From Silicimonas algicola (lineage in GTDB: Bacteria; Pseudomonadota; Alphaproteobacteria; Rhodobacterales; Rhodobacteraceae): DNA of 64,000 bases. Positions within the stretch are counted from its first letter, which is position 1. Every line of letters starts with the position of its first letter. The notes beneath the pieces were generated by a model that was not told the DNA's origin, did no database searches, and was given only the letters and a program-made list of their open reading frames with translations. The stretch is from contig NZ_QGGV01000001.1 of NCBI RefSeq assembly GCF_003148765.1, positions 1-64,000 of the forward strand, read 5' to 3'. Positions 36,853 to 45,525 of this stretch are shown one piece after another. The position numbers were made by a program, and so were the translations under genes.

Positions 36853-36882
36853 GACGGCCCGATCCTTTCGGACCGGGCCGTC
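36853..36882. terminator. Hairpin between convergent genes
   Basis: GACGGCCCGATCC and GGACCGGGCCGTC pair over 13 bases with one mismatch around a TTTC loop. It lies between the ends of the cupin and beta-propeller genes. There is no T-run, so it may act as a bidirectional, weak or Rho-assisted terminator. Confidence 0.55.
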
Positions 36883-36988
36883 AGAGACTGGAGTTCGTTG
36901 CGTCTACATGTCTGACAAGTCTCAGCCAGCATTCAGCATGGGCCTGACCTTCGCGACGGGACGTCAGGAACCGCATTCCCAAGTCGGC

Positions 36989-38143
36989 TCAATGCGTGTG
37001 GTTGTCCTGCGCCTCGGGCGTCAATGCGATCATGTTCATCGTGAAACCTGCATCCTTGAATGTGTCGATGCTGTCAATTTTCCCCCCGGTCTCCAGATCG
37101 ATGACGGAGATCGAGCCATCGTTGACGCCGTCGATATTGGCGAGGCCATTCTGGACATAGGCGCGGCGTTCGTCGGGCGAGAACACAAGGTGGTGCGCCC
37201 CCGGCGAAGCCTCGGCTGCCCAAAGATGCTGGGGCGACTGTGGATCGGTGATGTCGAATGCGTCGAGATGCCCCGGGAGCGCCGTGGTGATGTAGGCACG
37301 GTCACCTGCCGCGTCGAAGTAGACCTCGAGGGGCATGCCCTGCTCCAGCGAACTGAAGTCAAACGCCTGGCGGAACGCGAACTCGTCGGCCTCGGGTTGC
37401 CACTCGGCCGTCCAGAGCGTCCCCTCGGTCACGTTGGTTATATAGGCGAGCGGCGGCTCGACGCCCGGAACGAAGAAGATTTCGACGGGTTCCGCGCCTG
37501 AAGGCGACGGCTTGTCCGACACCTTGTGTGTCGAAAGCACCTCTTCGGTACTGGCGCGAAGAACGGTGATTGTCTCCCCTGCCTGCGAAAAGTCAGCCGG
37601 GTTCGACGTGCTGGTCAGTAGAATGCGGTCGATCCCGTCGTGAACCGTGATGCCATGCGGCCAGGGTTGGGGGAGCGTGATCGTGCGCAGAGGTTCGTCG
37701 GTCAGGGCGTCGCCGACGATGACGACAGAGCTGCCCATGCAACTGAGATACCAGCGATCCAGAGCTTCGGAAAAGGTGACGTCTTCGCCGACGACGCAGT
37801 CGGGGACGGGCACCACGTTCGGCCGGTACGGGAACTCGCTGACGTCGAAGACCCAAAGTTCGGAGCGCCCGAGGGATGTGACGTACGCGCGATCTCGCGC
37901 GGGATTGTAGAAGATGTGGTGCCCGATCATGTCGGGGGGGAGATCGATCCTTGCGAGGATCTTGCCGTAATCCGGCGCCTCGGGGTCGATCTCAAGGAAG
38001 GCCATGCCCTCCTGCCGGAGTGCCTGTGCGCCCTTCGTCTCGAAGAGAACAAGTGCGGTCTGTTCGGCTCTCGCGGCTACAGCCGCGAAGGTGAGACAGC
38101 CGGCGAGAGCGGCGGACGTTGCAGTGATAGTCGAGCGTTTCAT
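36989..38143 (-). CDS. Secreted beta-propeller protein
   Basis: A 384-residue protein with a signal peptide (ITATSAALAGCLTFAAVAAR, cleavage near ARA-EQ). The mature chain shows repeated propeller blades of the YVTN/WD-like kind: RAYVTSLGRSELWVFDVSEF, HGITVHDGIDRILLTSTSNP, RAYITTALPGHLDAFDITDP and RAYVQNGLANIDGVNDGSIS then VIDLETGGKIDSIDTF. It ends with a His-rich tail (DNHTH). Function unknown; such proteins often bind ligands or metals or act as lactonase-like enzymes. It follows the methyltransferase gene by about 110 bases on the same strand. Confidence 0.8.
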   Translation of the reverse strand: MKRSTITATSAALAGCLTFAAVAARAEQTALVLFETKGAQALRQEGMAFLEIDPEAPDYGKILARIDLPPDMIGHHIFYNPARDRAYVTSLGRSELWVFDVSEFPYRPNVVPVPDCVVGEDVTFSEALDRWYLSCMGSSVVIVGDALTDEPLRTITLPQPWPHGITVHDGIDRILLTSTSNPADFSQAGETITVLRASTEEVLSTHKVSDKPSPSGAEPVEIFFVPGVEPPLAYITNVTEGTLWTAEWQPEADEFAFRQAFDFSSLEQGMPLEVYFDAAGDRAYITTALPGHLDAFDITDPQSPQHLWAAEASPGAHHLVFSPDERRAYVQNGLANIDGVNDGSISVIDLETGGKIDSIDTFKDAGFTMNMIALTPEAQDNHTH

Positions 38144-38254
38144 CGGTGTTTTCCTTTGATCATGCAGGACGGACGGAGCCGTCCTTGTTGAGAGTCTTTT
38201 GGGGGAGCCTTCGGAATTTGATGCTGGGCGCGCCGCAGAGGTGGCGAAAGACCG

Positions 38255-39337
38255 TCACTCGGAGGCGACGAACCACACATTCATCGGGTCGTGGGGCAAG
38301 ACGCGCCGGCTGACATCGGTGAAGCCGGCGTCGCGAAGCATCCTTTCCGCCGTCTCCCAGCCCCACATCGTACCAAGTCCTTCGCCGCCTTGTCCGAGTG
38401 ACACCGGCGTGCAATGCGCGCAGGAGATCGCGTAGAGGAACGACGCCATGGGGAAGTCGAGATTGTTCTCGAGCCGCGCCGACCCCCCGATGTCCTGCAT
38501 CAGGTAAACGCCGCCAGGCTTCAGCGCTCCCTTGAGGCCCCTGATCAGACCCGCTGGGTCCTTCTGGTCATGGACCGCGTCGAACGAGGCGATGAAATCG
38601 AACCGCTCCCGCTCGTCGTAACCCGTCAGGTCACGGGTTTCGAAGGTCAGGTTCTCCAGCCCGGCGCGCCGCGCGACTTCCGCCGCGTGACTGATTGCTT
38701 CGCCGCTAAGATCATATCCGACGAACCGGCTTCGCGGATAGCGGGCAGCCAGCGCGATCAGGGCGTGGCCTTGGCCGCAGCCCGCATCCAGCACGTCGAT
38801 ACCGCCTTCGAGCCGGAGGTCGATGCCCGGGACCAGCGGCAGGATATGATCGAACAGCCCCGCTGTGACGGTCATCGCACTGTCTTCGGCCATAAGGTGA
38901 TGGAAACATGGATAGTCGTCATAGCTCATGCCCTCGCCGGTCTCGAAACACGTGAGGAGACGCTCCTGGACTTGGCCGAGCAGGCCCACGTGTTGTGCGT
39001 AGACCGCCAGGTTGCCGAGCGACGCACCGCGGGTGAGGCTCGCAGCATGCTCCGCCGGCAGGCTGTAGGTGCCGCGCGTCGGGTCAAAAGCGACGATCCG
39101 GGCGGTAACCATGACCGCCAGCCACTCGCGCACGTAGCGTTCGGCAAGCGCGGCCTCTTCGGCGAGTTCGGTGCTGGTCGCCAGCGGCATCCCGGCCAAC
39201 GTATCGAAGAGACCGGTGCGATGCCCGAGACCGACCATGACGGCAATGGCGCCGTCGTTGACAAGGCCGGCCACCCGATCCAGGAACGCATCTGCCTTGC
39301 CGGTGTCGAATGCTGCCGCATCAATATGCTGTGTCAT
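38255..39337 (-). CDS. SAM-dependent methyltransferase with winged-helix N-terminus
   Basis: A 360-residue class I methyltransferase. The N-terminal 110 residues form a winged-helix dimerisation-type domain (MVGLGHRTGLFDTLAGMPLA, then STELAEEAALAERYVREWLA). The SAM site follows: IDVLDAGCGQGHALIALAAR (motif I), FVGYDLSGEAISHAAEVARR (motif II), FDFIASFDAVHDQKDPAGLI and LKPGGVYLMQDIGG. Related proteins are small-molecule O/N-methyltransferases. Divergent from the GlxA-type regulator with a gap of about 95 bases, suggesting it is that regulator's target. Confidence 0.85.
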   Translation of the reverse strand: MTQHIDAAAFDTGKADAFLDRVAGLVNDGAIAVMVGLGHRTGLFDTLAGMPLATSTELAEEAALAERYVREWLAVMVTARIVAFDPTRGTYSLPAEHAASLTRGASLGNLAVYAQHVGLLGQVQERLLTCFETGEGMSYDDYPCFHHLMAEDSAMTVTAGLFDHILPLVPGIDLRLEGGIDVLDAGCGQGHALIALAARYPRSRFVGYDLSGEAISHAAEVARRAGLENLTFETRDLTGYDERERFDFIASFDAVHDQKDPAGLIRGLKGALKPGGVYLMQDIGGSARLENNLDFPMASFLYAISCAHCTPVSLGQGGEGLGTMWGWETAERMLRDAGFTDVSRRVLPHDPMNVWFVASE

Positions 39338-39432
39338 TTCTTACTCCAACTGGTGTGTCGATGCGCTGGAATAGGTCGAAGTCTTCGTGCTATTAACGGG
39401 CATTCCGGTCCAAAGCGGGTCAAATTGGCCAT

Positions 39433-40464
39433 ATGTCGGCGCCGACCGAAGAAAGTCATGAACCCAACTTCGCCTTGCTGGTGTTGCCCGAGAGCACGCC
39501 CGCCTCGATCTACGGGCTCTACGAGGTGTTCCAGTCGGTTGGACGGGACTGGGAGATCCTGACTGGCGAGAAGCCGACCGGCGGTCGTATCCGCGCGCGC
39601 ATCGTCGCTAAGGATGGCACGCCACCGCCAAGCCGGTTCGGCGTGTCGATCACGCCGCATGAAGGTCTTGGCAACCCCGATGTGGTGATTGTCTCCGATC
39701 TCGCCTTCCCGCCGGACTGGGATCCTCGCGGGCAATGGCCGGCCGAGGCGGCTTGGCTGCGGGAGCGCTATGCCGCTGGCGCGATGATCTGCTCGGTCTG
39801 CACCGGGACGGTGATGCTCGCCGAGGCCGGTCTGCTCGACGGCCATACCGTGACCACGCACTGGGCAATCGTGGAGTTGATGAAGCGCTACTATCCCTCG
39901 GTGGAGCTGGCGCCCCAGCGCATCCTGACGCCTTCGGGCGAGGGCGGGCGGATCGTGACAAGCGGAGGTGCCTCGGCCTGGGCCGACCTGGCCCTTCACC
40001 TCGTCGCCCGCTTTTCCAGCGGAACCGAGGCGGTTCGTGCGGCCAAGATCTTTCTCCTCGGCGACCACAGCGAGGGACAGCTCCCGTTCGCCGGGGCGCG
40101 GAGGCCGCAGCGCCACGACGATGCGGTGGTCGCAGAGGTTCAGAGCTGGATCGCCGACAACTACCGCACGGAAAATCCTGTAGCAGTCATGGCGCGCCGT
40201 TCCGGGCTGTCACCCCGAACGTTCGCGCGCCGCTTCCGTGCGGCGACCGGATACGCTCCGATCGACTACGTGCAGACGCTCCGGATCGAAGAGGCCAAGC
40301 AGCTCCTGGAAACGGAGAAGTCGGCGGTAGATGCCATCGCATTTGACGTCGGCTACGAGGATCCGAATTCGTTCCGGCGTCTCTTCAAGCGGATGGTCGG
40401 CGTCACACCGGCACGATACCGTCAACGGTTTGCCAGGATCGCGGCTCCGGCTGGGGACAGCTGA
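39433..40464 (+). CDS. GlxA-family AraC-type regulator
   Basis: Two domains: an N-terminal DJ-1/PfpI-like glutamine amidotransferase fold (FALLVLPESTPASIYGLYEV to about residue 195, with AMICSVCTGTVMLAEAGLLD as the nucleophile-elbow-like Cys region) and a C-terminal AraC helix-turn-helix pair (PVAVMARRSGLSPRTFARRF then IAFDVGYEDPNSFRRLFKRM and VGVTPARYRQRF). Such proteins activate nearby operons in response to small nitrogenous or other ligands. The divergent methyltransferase, and perhaps the beta-propeller gene behind it, are the likely targets. Confidence 0.92.
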   Translation: MSAPTEESHEPNFALLVLPESTPASIYGLYEVFQSVGRDWEILTGEKPTGGRIRARIVAKDGTPPPSRFGVSITPHEGLGNPDVVIVSDLAFPPDWDPRGQWPAEAAWLRERYAAGAMICSVCTGTVMLAEAGLLDGHTVTTHWAIVELMKRYYPSVELAPQRILTPSGEGGRIVTSGGASAWADLALHLVARFSSGTEAVRAAKIFLLGDHSEGQLPFAGARRPQRHDDAVVAEVQSWIADNYRTENPVAVMARRSGLSPRTFARRFRAATGYAPIDYVQTLRIEEAKQLLETEKSAVDAIAFDVGYEDPNSFRRLFKRMVGVTPARYRQRFARIAAPAGDS

Positions 40465-40758
40465 TGCGAAAAGCTGTGAGGTGATCAGATCTCGAGCCAG
40501 AACAGCGGCATGAAAGGGCGAAGACCCACCCGACTTCTGCGTCGATGGCATCCCGGAAGTATGCGAGGCGAATGGGCGCTTGTCATGCGTCCCGCTCCCG
40601 CCGGGATGTGGTTGATGATCTCGTCCAGATAGGAAAACACCTCGTCTCGAAAAAACCTAGGGGCAGCTAAGCCACGTCTTAAAAAGGCTTTCCCTAGCTA
40701 TGTTCAACGTCGTGAGAGCGATCCGCAGGTTTTCTGCCCCCTGAGGCAACTGTCGGGT
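40465..40758. other. Intergenic gap, nothing recognised
   Basis: About 290 bases between the convergent GlxA-type regulator and exoD. No supported ORF or convincing terminator. Confidence 0.4.
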
Positions 40759-41391
40759 TCAGGTAACGAGTGTCAGTACGCCAGCCGCCCCGGCGCCGAG
40801 AAGCGCGATCACCAGGACGGTGGAGATCAGCGCGAGCAACAGGCCGCCTGTTAGCCAAAGCCCGTCGCGTTCGCCCAGACCCATCGCCAGCATGATGACC
40901 GAAATGGCGGGCAGGGTGTTGGCGAAAGGGATCGGCAGAAACATGAAGGTCGCCATGACCAAAGCAGCGCAGCCCGCTGCACCCTCCGCCACCAGGTATG
41001 AGGCGGGCCAATAGCGCGGACGAGCCAGCCGCTCGACGCGCAGGACCCAAGGATGGACCGCGCTGACGATCCGCGAGAACCTCGCATGATCTATGCTGCG
41101 CGCCGACAGGAAACCGGGCAGCCAGACGGATGGCCGTCCACAGACGAGCTGCCAGGCTATCACGATCAGCGGAAGCCCCGTGATGAAAGACGATCCGGGG
41201 ATGAACAGCAGGACGTTCGGTGCGGCGAAGATCACCATCAGTGGCGCGAAACTGCGATCGTGCAGCGCGCTCACAAGCTCCCCCAACGAGATTGCATCGC
41301 TCGATTGCTCGTCGAGAGCGAGCAGGACGGTCGACAGCCGACGCGGCGCAGCCTGCAACGGCCTGGCCAATGCCTCGGTCGTATTGGTCAC
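40759..41391 (-). CDS. exoD: ExoD-family inner-membrane protein
   Basis: A 210-residue member of the ExoD family, named for an exopolysaccharide-synthesis and alkali-sensitivity locus of rhizobia. Seen: QSSDAISLGELVSALHDRSF, APLMVIFAAPNVLLFIPGSS, then FITGLPLIVIAWQLVCGRPS and WLPGFLSARSI, plus three C-terminal hydrophobic segments. Biochemical role is unknown even for the founding member. Monocistronic here, and 15 kb from the exopolysaccharide locus, so direct linkage is not shown. Confidence 0.85.
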   Translation of the reverse strand: MTNTTEALARPLQAAPRRLSTVLLALDEQSSDAISLGELVSALHDRSFAPLMVIFAAPNVLLFIPGSSFITGLPLIVIAWQLVCGRPSVWLPGFLSARSIDHARFSRIVSAVHPWVLRVERLARPRYWPASYLVAEGAAGCAALVMATFMFLPIPFANTLPAISVIMLAMGLGERDGLWLTGGLLLALISTVLVIALLGAGAAGVLTLVT

Positions 41392-41680
41392 CTCGGGTCA
41401 ACTTGGACAAGCCAGATGCCAAGCCGCGATTGGCCTGGCATGCTGCTCGCCGCAGAAAAAGCCGCGACGGACGTGCCGGTGAATAGTCGGGGCAAGCCGG
41501 TAGGGAACAAGCTCATGTCGCGAAATCCTCTGCGTGATGCCGCATTGCGAGTCGACCCGCAGCCTCAAAGGAAGATGGGCATCTGCATTCCGCATTCAAG
41601 CGGGCCAGCAAACGTCCGCCGCTGTCCAAGTCCGCTCGGCGGCGAACGACGCGCTGGCAGCAGGGATCTGGTCCTCCGAC

Positions 41681-42427
41681 TCATTGCAGTTCCGCGAGCA
41701 TCGCCTTGATCTCGGCGATCCGCGACTGCGGCGCTGGATGCGTCGCAAGAAATTCTGGCGCACGCTCGGAAATTGCTGCGTCCATCCGCTGCCAGAGCGT
41801 TACGGCCTGCTCAGGGCGGAATCCCGCGTCGGCCATCGTGAGCAGGCCCAGTCGATCGGCCTCGAGCTCTTGCCGCCGCGAGTACGGCAGGACAAGTCCA
41901 TATTCCACCCCGATCCCGAGCGCGGCGGCAATTTCGGCAGCGTACTCAACTTCGCCCAGCTGCAGGACAAGTGACAGCGCTCGCATTCCCCAGCCCTTGG
42001 CGACCTGTGCATTCATGCGTTCCTGGCTGTGCTCCGCCTGAAGGTGTCCAATCTCGTGTCCGACGATGGCGGCAAGCTGATCCTCATTCGCCACCACGTC
42101 GAACATGCCTTCGTAGACGCCGATCTTGCGTCCCGGGAGCGCGAAGGCGTTGATCTCGGGTCCGCGGAAGACCAGGACCTCCCACGCGTCCGGCACTTCG
42201 TTCGCGGCCCGAAGAAGTCGCGTCGACACCTGGCTGAGCGCTGCCTGCATCTCAGAGTCTGCGGCGACGGGCGACGATTGCCGGATGTCCGCCCAGGCCT
42301 CGAGTCCCATCGTCTCGACCGTCTCGTCGGACACCAGGTTGACGTCATCGCACCCGGCCAGCATCGGCAGTGCCGCTGCCCCGGAAAGGCCAAGCAGCGC
42401 GCGACGAGTCATCCGGCATTGGCACAT
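41681..42427 (-). CDS. M48-family lipoprotein metalloprotease
   Basis: Zinc protease probably anchored in the periplasm. The start region MCQCRMTRRALLGLSGAAAL PMLAGC carries a lipobox, with Cys at about residue 26. The catalytic zinc motif is VGHEIGHLQAEH, followed by a third ligand candidate in SRRQELEADRLGLLTMADAG; the protein ends in a short helical region. Length (about 248 residues) matches small BepA/LoiP-like M48 proteins involved in envelope quality control. ATG 42427 is preceded by AAAGGA at proper distance; the open frame to 42721 has no such site. Confidence 0.87.
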   Translation of the reverse strand: MCQCRMTRRALLGLSGAAALPMLAGCDDVNLVSDETVETMGLEAWADIRQSSPVAADSEMQAALSQVSTRLLRAANEVPDAWEVLVFRGPEINAFALPGRKIGVYEGMFDVVANEDQLAAIVGHEIGHLQAEHSQERMNAQVAKGWGMRALSLVLQLGEVEYAAEIAAALGIGVEYGLVLPYSRRQELEADRLGLLTMADAGFRPEQAVTLWQRMDAAISERAPEFLATHPAPQSRIAEIKAMLAELQ

Positions 42428-42599
42428 CAGAGAGTTTCCTTTTTCGACCGCGAGCAGATGATCAGCGAACGCGTCGCTTCGTCGTATCGTTCCGCCGACG
42501 GCATTGGGCAGATCTGACGGTCCCGCTGGACGACGGGAACCGGCCGCCCAGGCAATCGGTTTAATATCAGCCGCAACAGCGCGGTGTAGGAGACAGACG

Positions 42600-42671
42600 A
42601 TGGCCAACAGCAAGGACGACAAAGACGACAAGAAGTCGGGCTCCGGCAAAAAGGGTTCCGGCAAGAAGTAA
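42600..42671 (+). CDS. 23-residue Lys/Asp/Gly/Ser micro-protein
   Basis: ATG 42600 sits eight bases after GGAG (GTAGGAGACAGACG) and opens a 23-codon frame: MANSKDDKDDKK, then a Gly-Ser-Lys repeat region ending in two Lys and TAA. Composition is extreme: nine Lys, four Asp, and most of the rest Gly or Ser. A perfect 12-bp hairpin follows nine bases after the stop. The good ribosome binding site plus hairpin make a real transcript likely, though no family is known to me. It is divergent from the M48 protease gene. Confidence 0.55.
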   Translation: MANSKDDKDDKKSGSGKKGSGKK

Positions 42672-42679
42672 TCGCAATG

Positions 42680-42706
42680 GCACCGCCGCCGGATCGGCGG
42701 CGGTGC
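42680..42706 (+). terminator. Strong hairpin after the micro-ORF
   Basis: GCACCGCCGCCG and CGGCGGCGGTGC form a perfect 12-bp stem with a GAT loop. Only a short ATCTTGG follows, with no long T-run, so termination may be weak or the hairpin may stabilise the transcript end. Confidence 0.6.
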
Positions 42707-42956
42707 ATCTTGGTCGTTCAATTTCAGTCGCTACAGAATCAAGTGGGTCGTCGTGGACTCGAAGGGGTCGGCGAGGAGAGGCTGGTTCCTTCGCGCGCCC
42801 TGAGCTCCGGTGCCCAGACCTCCCCGTCGCGATGCACGTTCGACTCTTGAAGATCGACGTTCAGCTCTGATCTGGCGTGCCCTGACCGTTCGACTGGAAC
42901 CGAACCGGGAAATCGGGTACGAACCGCCTACCGCACGATTGAACGGGTGGAAGGTG

Positions 42957-43880
42957 ATGAAATCCGAAGCCTCTCTGCTTGTTGATCCGGAAACCCAGTT
43001 CGAGGTCATCAGGGCGCTCGCTAGTCCGGTCCGCATCGCCATTCTGCGGCTGCTCGACTTCGAGGGTCCGAAGAACATCAACCAGCTGGCCGAGGCGCTG
43101 AAGCAGCCGCAGTCCACGATCTCGTCGAGCGTCCAGATGCTCGAGGCGGCAGGTCTCCTGTCGACCGTGACCGAGAAGGCGCGCAAGGGCAGCCAGAAGA
43201 TCTGCACCGCCACGTGCAGCGAGGTGCTGATCTCGCTCGGTAAGCTGCGCCAGGAGACGCGCGAGAACGAGATCGTCGTCGCGATGCCGATCGGACTCTA
43301 CACGCGGTGGACGGTGTCGGCGCCCTGCGGTCTGTGTTCGACCGAGGGGATCATTGGTCTTCTTGACGTGCCGAACACCTTTGCCGACCCGGACCGGATG
43401 AAGGCGGGCCTTTTGTGGTTCAGCCGGGGCTATGTCGAGTACCAGTTCCCGAACAACGCACGCCTGAGAAACACGGACGTCTCGGCCATTGAGGTCTCGA
43501 TGGAGCTCAGTTCCGAGGTGCCGGGGACGAGCGCCGACTGGCCGTCCGATATCTCTCTCGAGATCAACGACGTCGATGTGGCGACATGGACGTCTCCGGG
43601 CGACTTCGGCGACAAGCGGGGCGTCTTCACCCCGCCATGGTGGAAGCTCGCGGGCTCACAGTACGGCATGCTCAAGACCTGGCGCGTCCACGGTGACGGC
43701 AGCTACGTCGACGGCGTGAAAGTCTCGAACGTGAGGCTCGGAGATCTGGCACTTGAAGAGCACCATTCGATCCGCGTCAGGATCGGCGTGCGAGAGGATG
43801 CGAACCATCCCGGCGGCATCAACATCTTCGGGCGCGGCTTCGGCAACTACGATCAGGACATCATTCTGCGGATCATCTGA
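42957..43880 (+). CDS. ArsR-type regulator with a large sensor-like C-terminal domain
   Basis: A 307-residue regulator. Residues about 1-90 are an ArsR winged helix: FEVIRALASPVRIAILRLLD, NINQLAEALKQPQSTISSSV, then QMLEAAGLLSTVTEKARKGS. The remaining 200 residues are a beta-rich domain with SAPCGLCSTEGIIGLLDVPN, WFSRGYVEYQFPNNARLRNT and VFTPPWWKLAGSQYGMLKTW. That part is much larger than in metal-sensing ArsR proteins, and its aromatic residues would suit a carbohydrate-binding jelly roll; this is inference. ATG 42957 replaces an earlier ATG at 42810. It lies about 90 bases upstream of the GH51 gene, same strand, and probably controls it. Confidence 0.8.
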   Translation: MKSEASLLVDPETQFEVIRALASPVRIAILRLLDFEGPKNINQLAEALKQPQSTISSSVQMLEAAGLLSTVTEKARKGSQKICTATCSEVLISLGKLRQETRENEIVVAMPIGLYTRWTVSAPCGLCSTEGIIGLLDVPNTFADPDRMKAGLLWFSRGYVEYQFPNNARLRNTDVSAIEVSMELSSEVPGTSADWPSDISLEINDVDVATWTSPGDFGDKRGVFTPPWWKLAGSQYGMLKTWRVHGDGSYVDGVKVSNVRLGDLALEEHHSIRVRIGVREDANHPGGINIFGRGFGNYDQDIILRII

Positions 43881-43915
43881 CGGGCGTCCTTGACCGAATC
43901 CTCCAATCGCGCGAG

Positions 43916-43936
43916 CATATCCGAAACATCGGTATG
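43916..43936. promoter_or_regulatory. Imperfect palindrome upstream of the GH51 operon
   Basis: CATATCCGA and TCGGTATG form an inverted repeat, apart from one extra base, with an AACA centre, about 30 bases before the GH51 start. It is a candidate operator for the ArsR-type regulator encoded immediately upstream. Sequence pattern only. Confidence 0.4.
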
Positions 43937-43968
43937 AACCGGGAAAATGGATATAAAGGGAGGACCGC

Positions 43969-45477
43969 ATGGAAGCGAGGGTAACGGCCCACGCGCATTA
44001 CGCCGTTTCCGAGATCGACCCCAGGCTCTACGGGTCATTTCTCGAGCACCTCGGCCGCGCCGTCTACACCGGCATCTACGAACCGGACCATCCCGAGGCC
44101 GACGAAGCGGGGATGCGGAAGGACGTGATCGACCTCGTCCGCGCCCTCGACACACCGATCTGCCGCTACCCGGGCGGCAACTTCGTGTCGGCCTACAACT
44201 GGGAAGACGGCATCGGTCCGAAGGAGGACCGGCCGACGCGGCTCGATCTCGCCTGGCGCACCTCGGAATCGAACCAGGTCGGCATCCACGAGTTCGCGGA
44301 CTGGGCGAAGAAGGCGAACACCGAGATGATGCTCGCCATTAACCTCGGCTCTCGCGGGCTCGACGAGGCGCGCGCCTTCGTCGAATATGTCAACCACCCC
44401 GGCGGGACCTACTGGTCGGACCTACGCCAAAAGAACGGCCAGGCCGAGCCGTGGAACTGCCGGCTCTGGTGCCTCGGCAACGAGATGGACGGCCCCTGGC
44501 AGGTCGGTCACAAGACGGCGACCGAGTACGGACGGCTCGCCAACGAGACCGGGAAGGCGATCCGCGGCTTCGACAAGTCGCTGGAACTGGTGGTCTGCGG
44601 GTCGTCGCACTCCGACATGCCGACCTATCCCCAGTGGGAGTCGACGGTCCTGAACGAGACCTATGACGAGGTCGATTACATCTCGCTCCACATGTACTTC
44701 GAGAACTACCAGAAAAACCCGCGCGAATACCTCGCGTTGTCGCACAAGCTGGACCGCTACATCGGCACGGTCTCGGGCATCATCGACTACGTGAAGGCCA
44801 AGAAGCGCTCGAAGCGGGACGTGAAGATCAGCTTCGACGAGTGGAACGTCTGGTACCACGAGCGCAAGTCGGACGCGAAGCGCATGGCCGAATGGGACTG
44901 GCCGCATGCGCCTGTCCTTCTCGAGGACATCTACAACTTCGAGGACGTTCTCCAGGTCGGCTGCATTCTGAATACCTTCATCCGACGCTCGGATCGGGTC
45001 CGCATCGCCTGCATCGCGCAGCTCGTGAACGTGATCGCCCCGATCATGACCGAACCGGGCGGGGCGTCCTGGCGGCAGACGATCTATCACCCGTTCCAGC
45101 TCGCCTCGCTCAACGGCCGCGGCACGGCGCTACGCCTCGACGTCAGGTCGCCCACTTATGACGCAGATATCGCGGCGGGGGTGAGCTGGCTCGACATCGC
45201 GGGCGTCCACGACGCCGACGCGGGCACAGTCACCTTCTTCGCGGTCAACCGCAGCGGAGGAGAGCCGATCGAGGTCAGCCTTGCGCTGGAACGCTTCGGC
45301 ACGCCGAAATCCGTGGCGCACACCTTGATCCAGCACGACGATCTGGAAGCCAGGAACACGAGGGACAATCCCGACAACGTCGCCCCGCGCAAGGGCGAGG
45401 GAGCGAAGATCGACGGCGACGAGCTGACGCTAAGCCTGCCGCCGTACAGCTATTCGATGGTCCGCGTCCAGCTATAG
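43969..45477 (+). CDS. abfA: GH51 alpha-L-arabinofuranosidase
   Basis: Intracellular enzyme (no signal peptide) releasing terminal arabinofuranose from arabino-oligosaccharides. At 502 residues it has the standard (beta/alpha)8 plus C-terminal beta domain. The acid/base Glu lies in LWCLGNEMDGPWQ (residue 172) and the nucleophile Glu in ISFDEWNVWYHE (residue 291). SFLEHLGRAVYTGIYEPDHP and PICRYPGGNFVSAYNWEDGI are also GH51 landmarks. RBS GGGAGG precedes the ATG. It is followed after 48 bases by an ABC sugar-importer gene set, so it probably digests what the importer brings in. Confidence 0.95.
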   Translation: MEARVTAHAHYAVSEIDPRLYGSFLEHLGRAVYTGIYEPDHPEADEAGMRKDVIDLVRALDTPICRYPGGNFVSAYNWEDGIGPKEDRPTRLDLAWRTSESNQVGIHEFADWAKKANTEMMLAINLGSRGLDEARAFVEYVNHPGGTYWSDLRQKNGQAEPWNCRLWCLGNEMDGPWQVGHKTATEYGRLANETGKAIRGFDKSLELVVCGSSHSDMPTYPQWESTVLNETYDEVDYISLHMYFENYQKNPREYLALSHKLDRYIGTVSGIIDYVKAKKRSKRDVKISFDEWNVWYHERKSDAKRMAEWDWPHAPVLLEDIYNFEDVLQVGCILNTFIRRSDRVRIACIAQLVNVIAPIMTEPGGASWRQTIYHPFQLASLNGRGTALRLDVRSPTYDADIAAGVSWLDIAGVHDADAGTVTFFAVNRSGGEPIEVSLALERFGTPKSVAHTLIQHDDLEARNTRDNPDNVAPRKGEGAKIDGDELTLSLPPYSYSMVRVQL

Positions 45478-45525
45478 GCCGAGCCGTCTTACCCGGAGAG
45501 AAACCGGATTTCAGGGAGGAACGAC

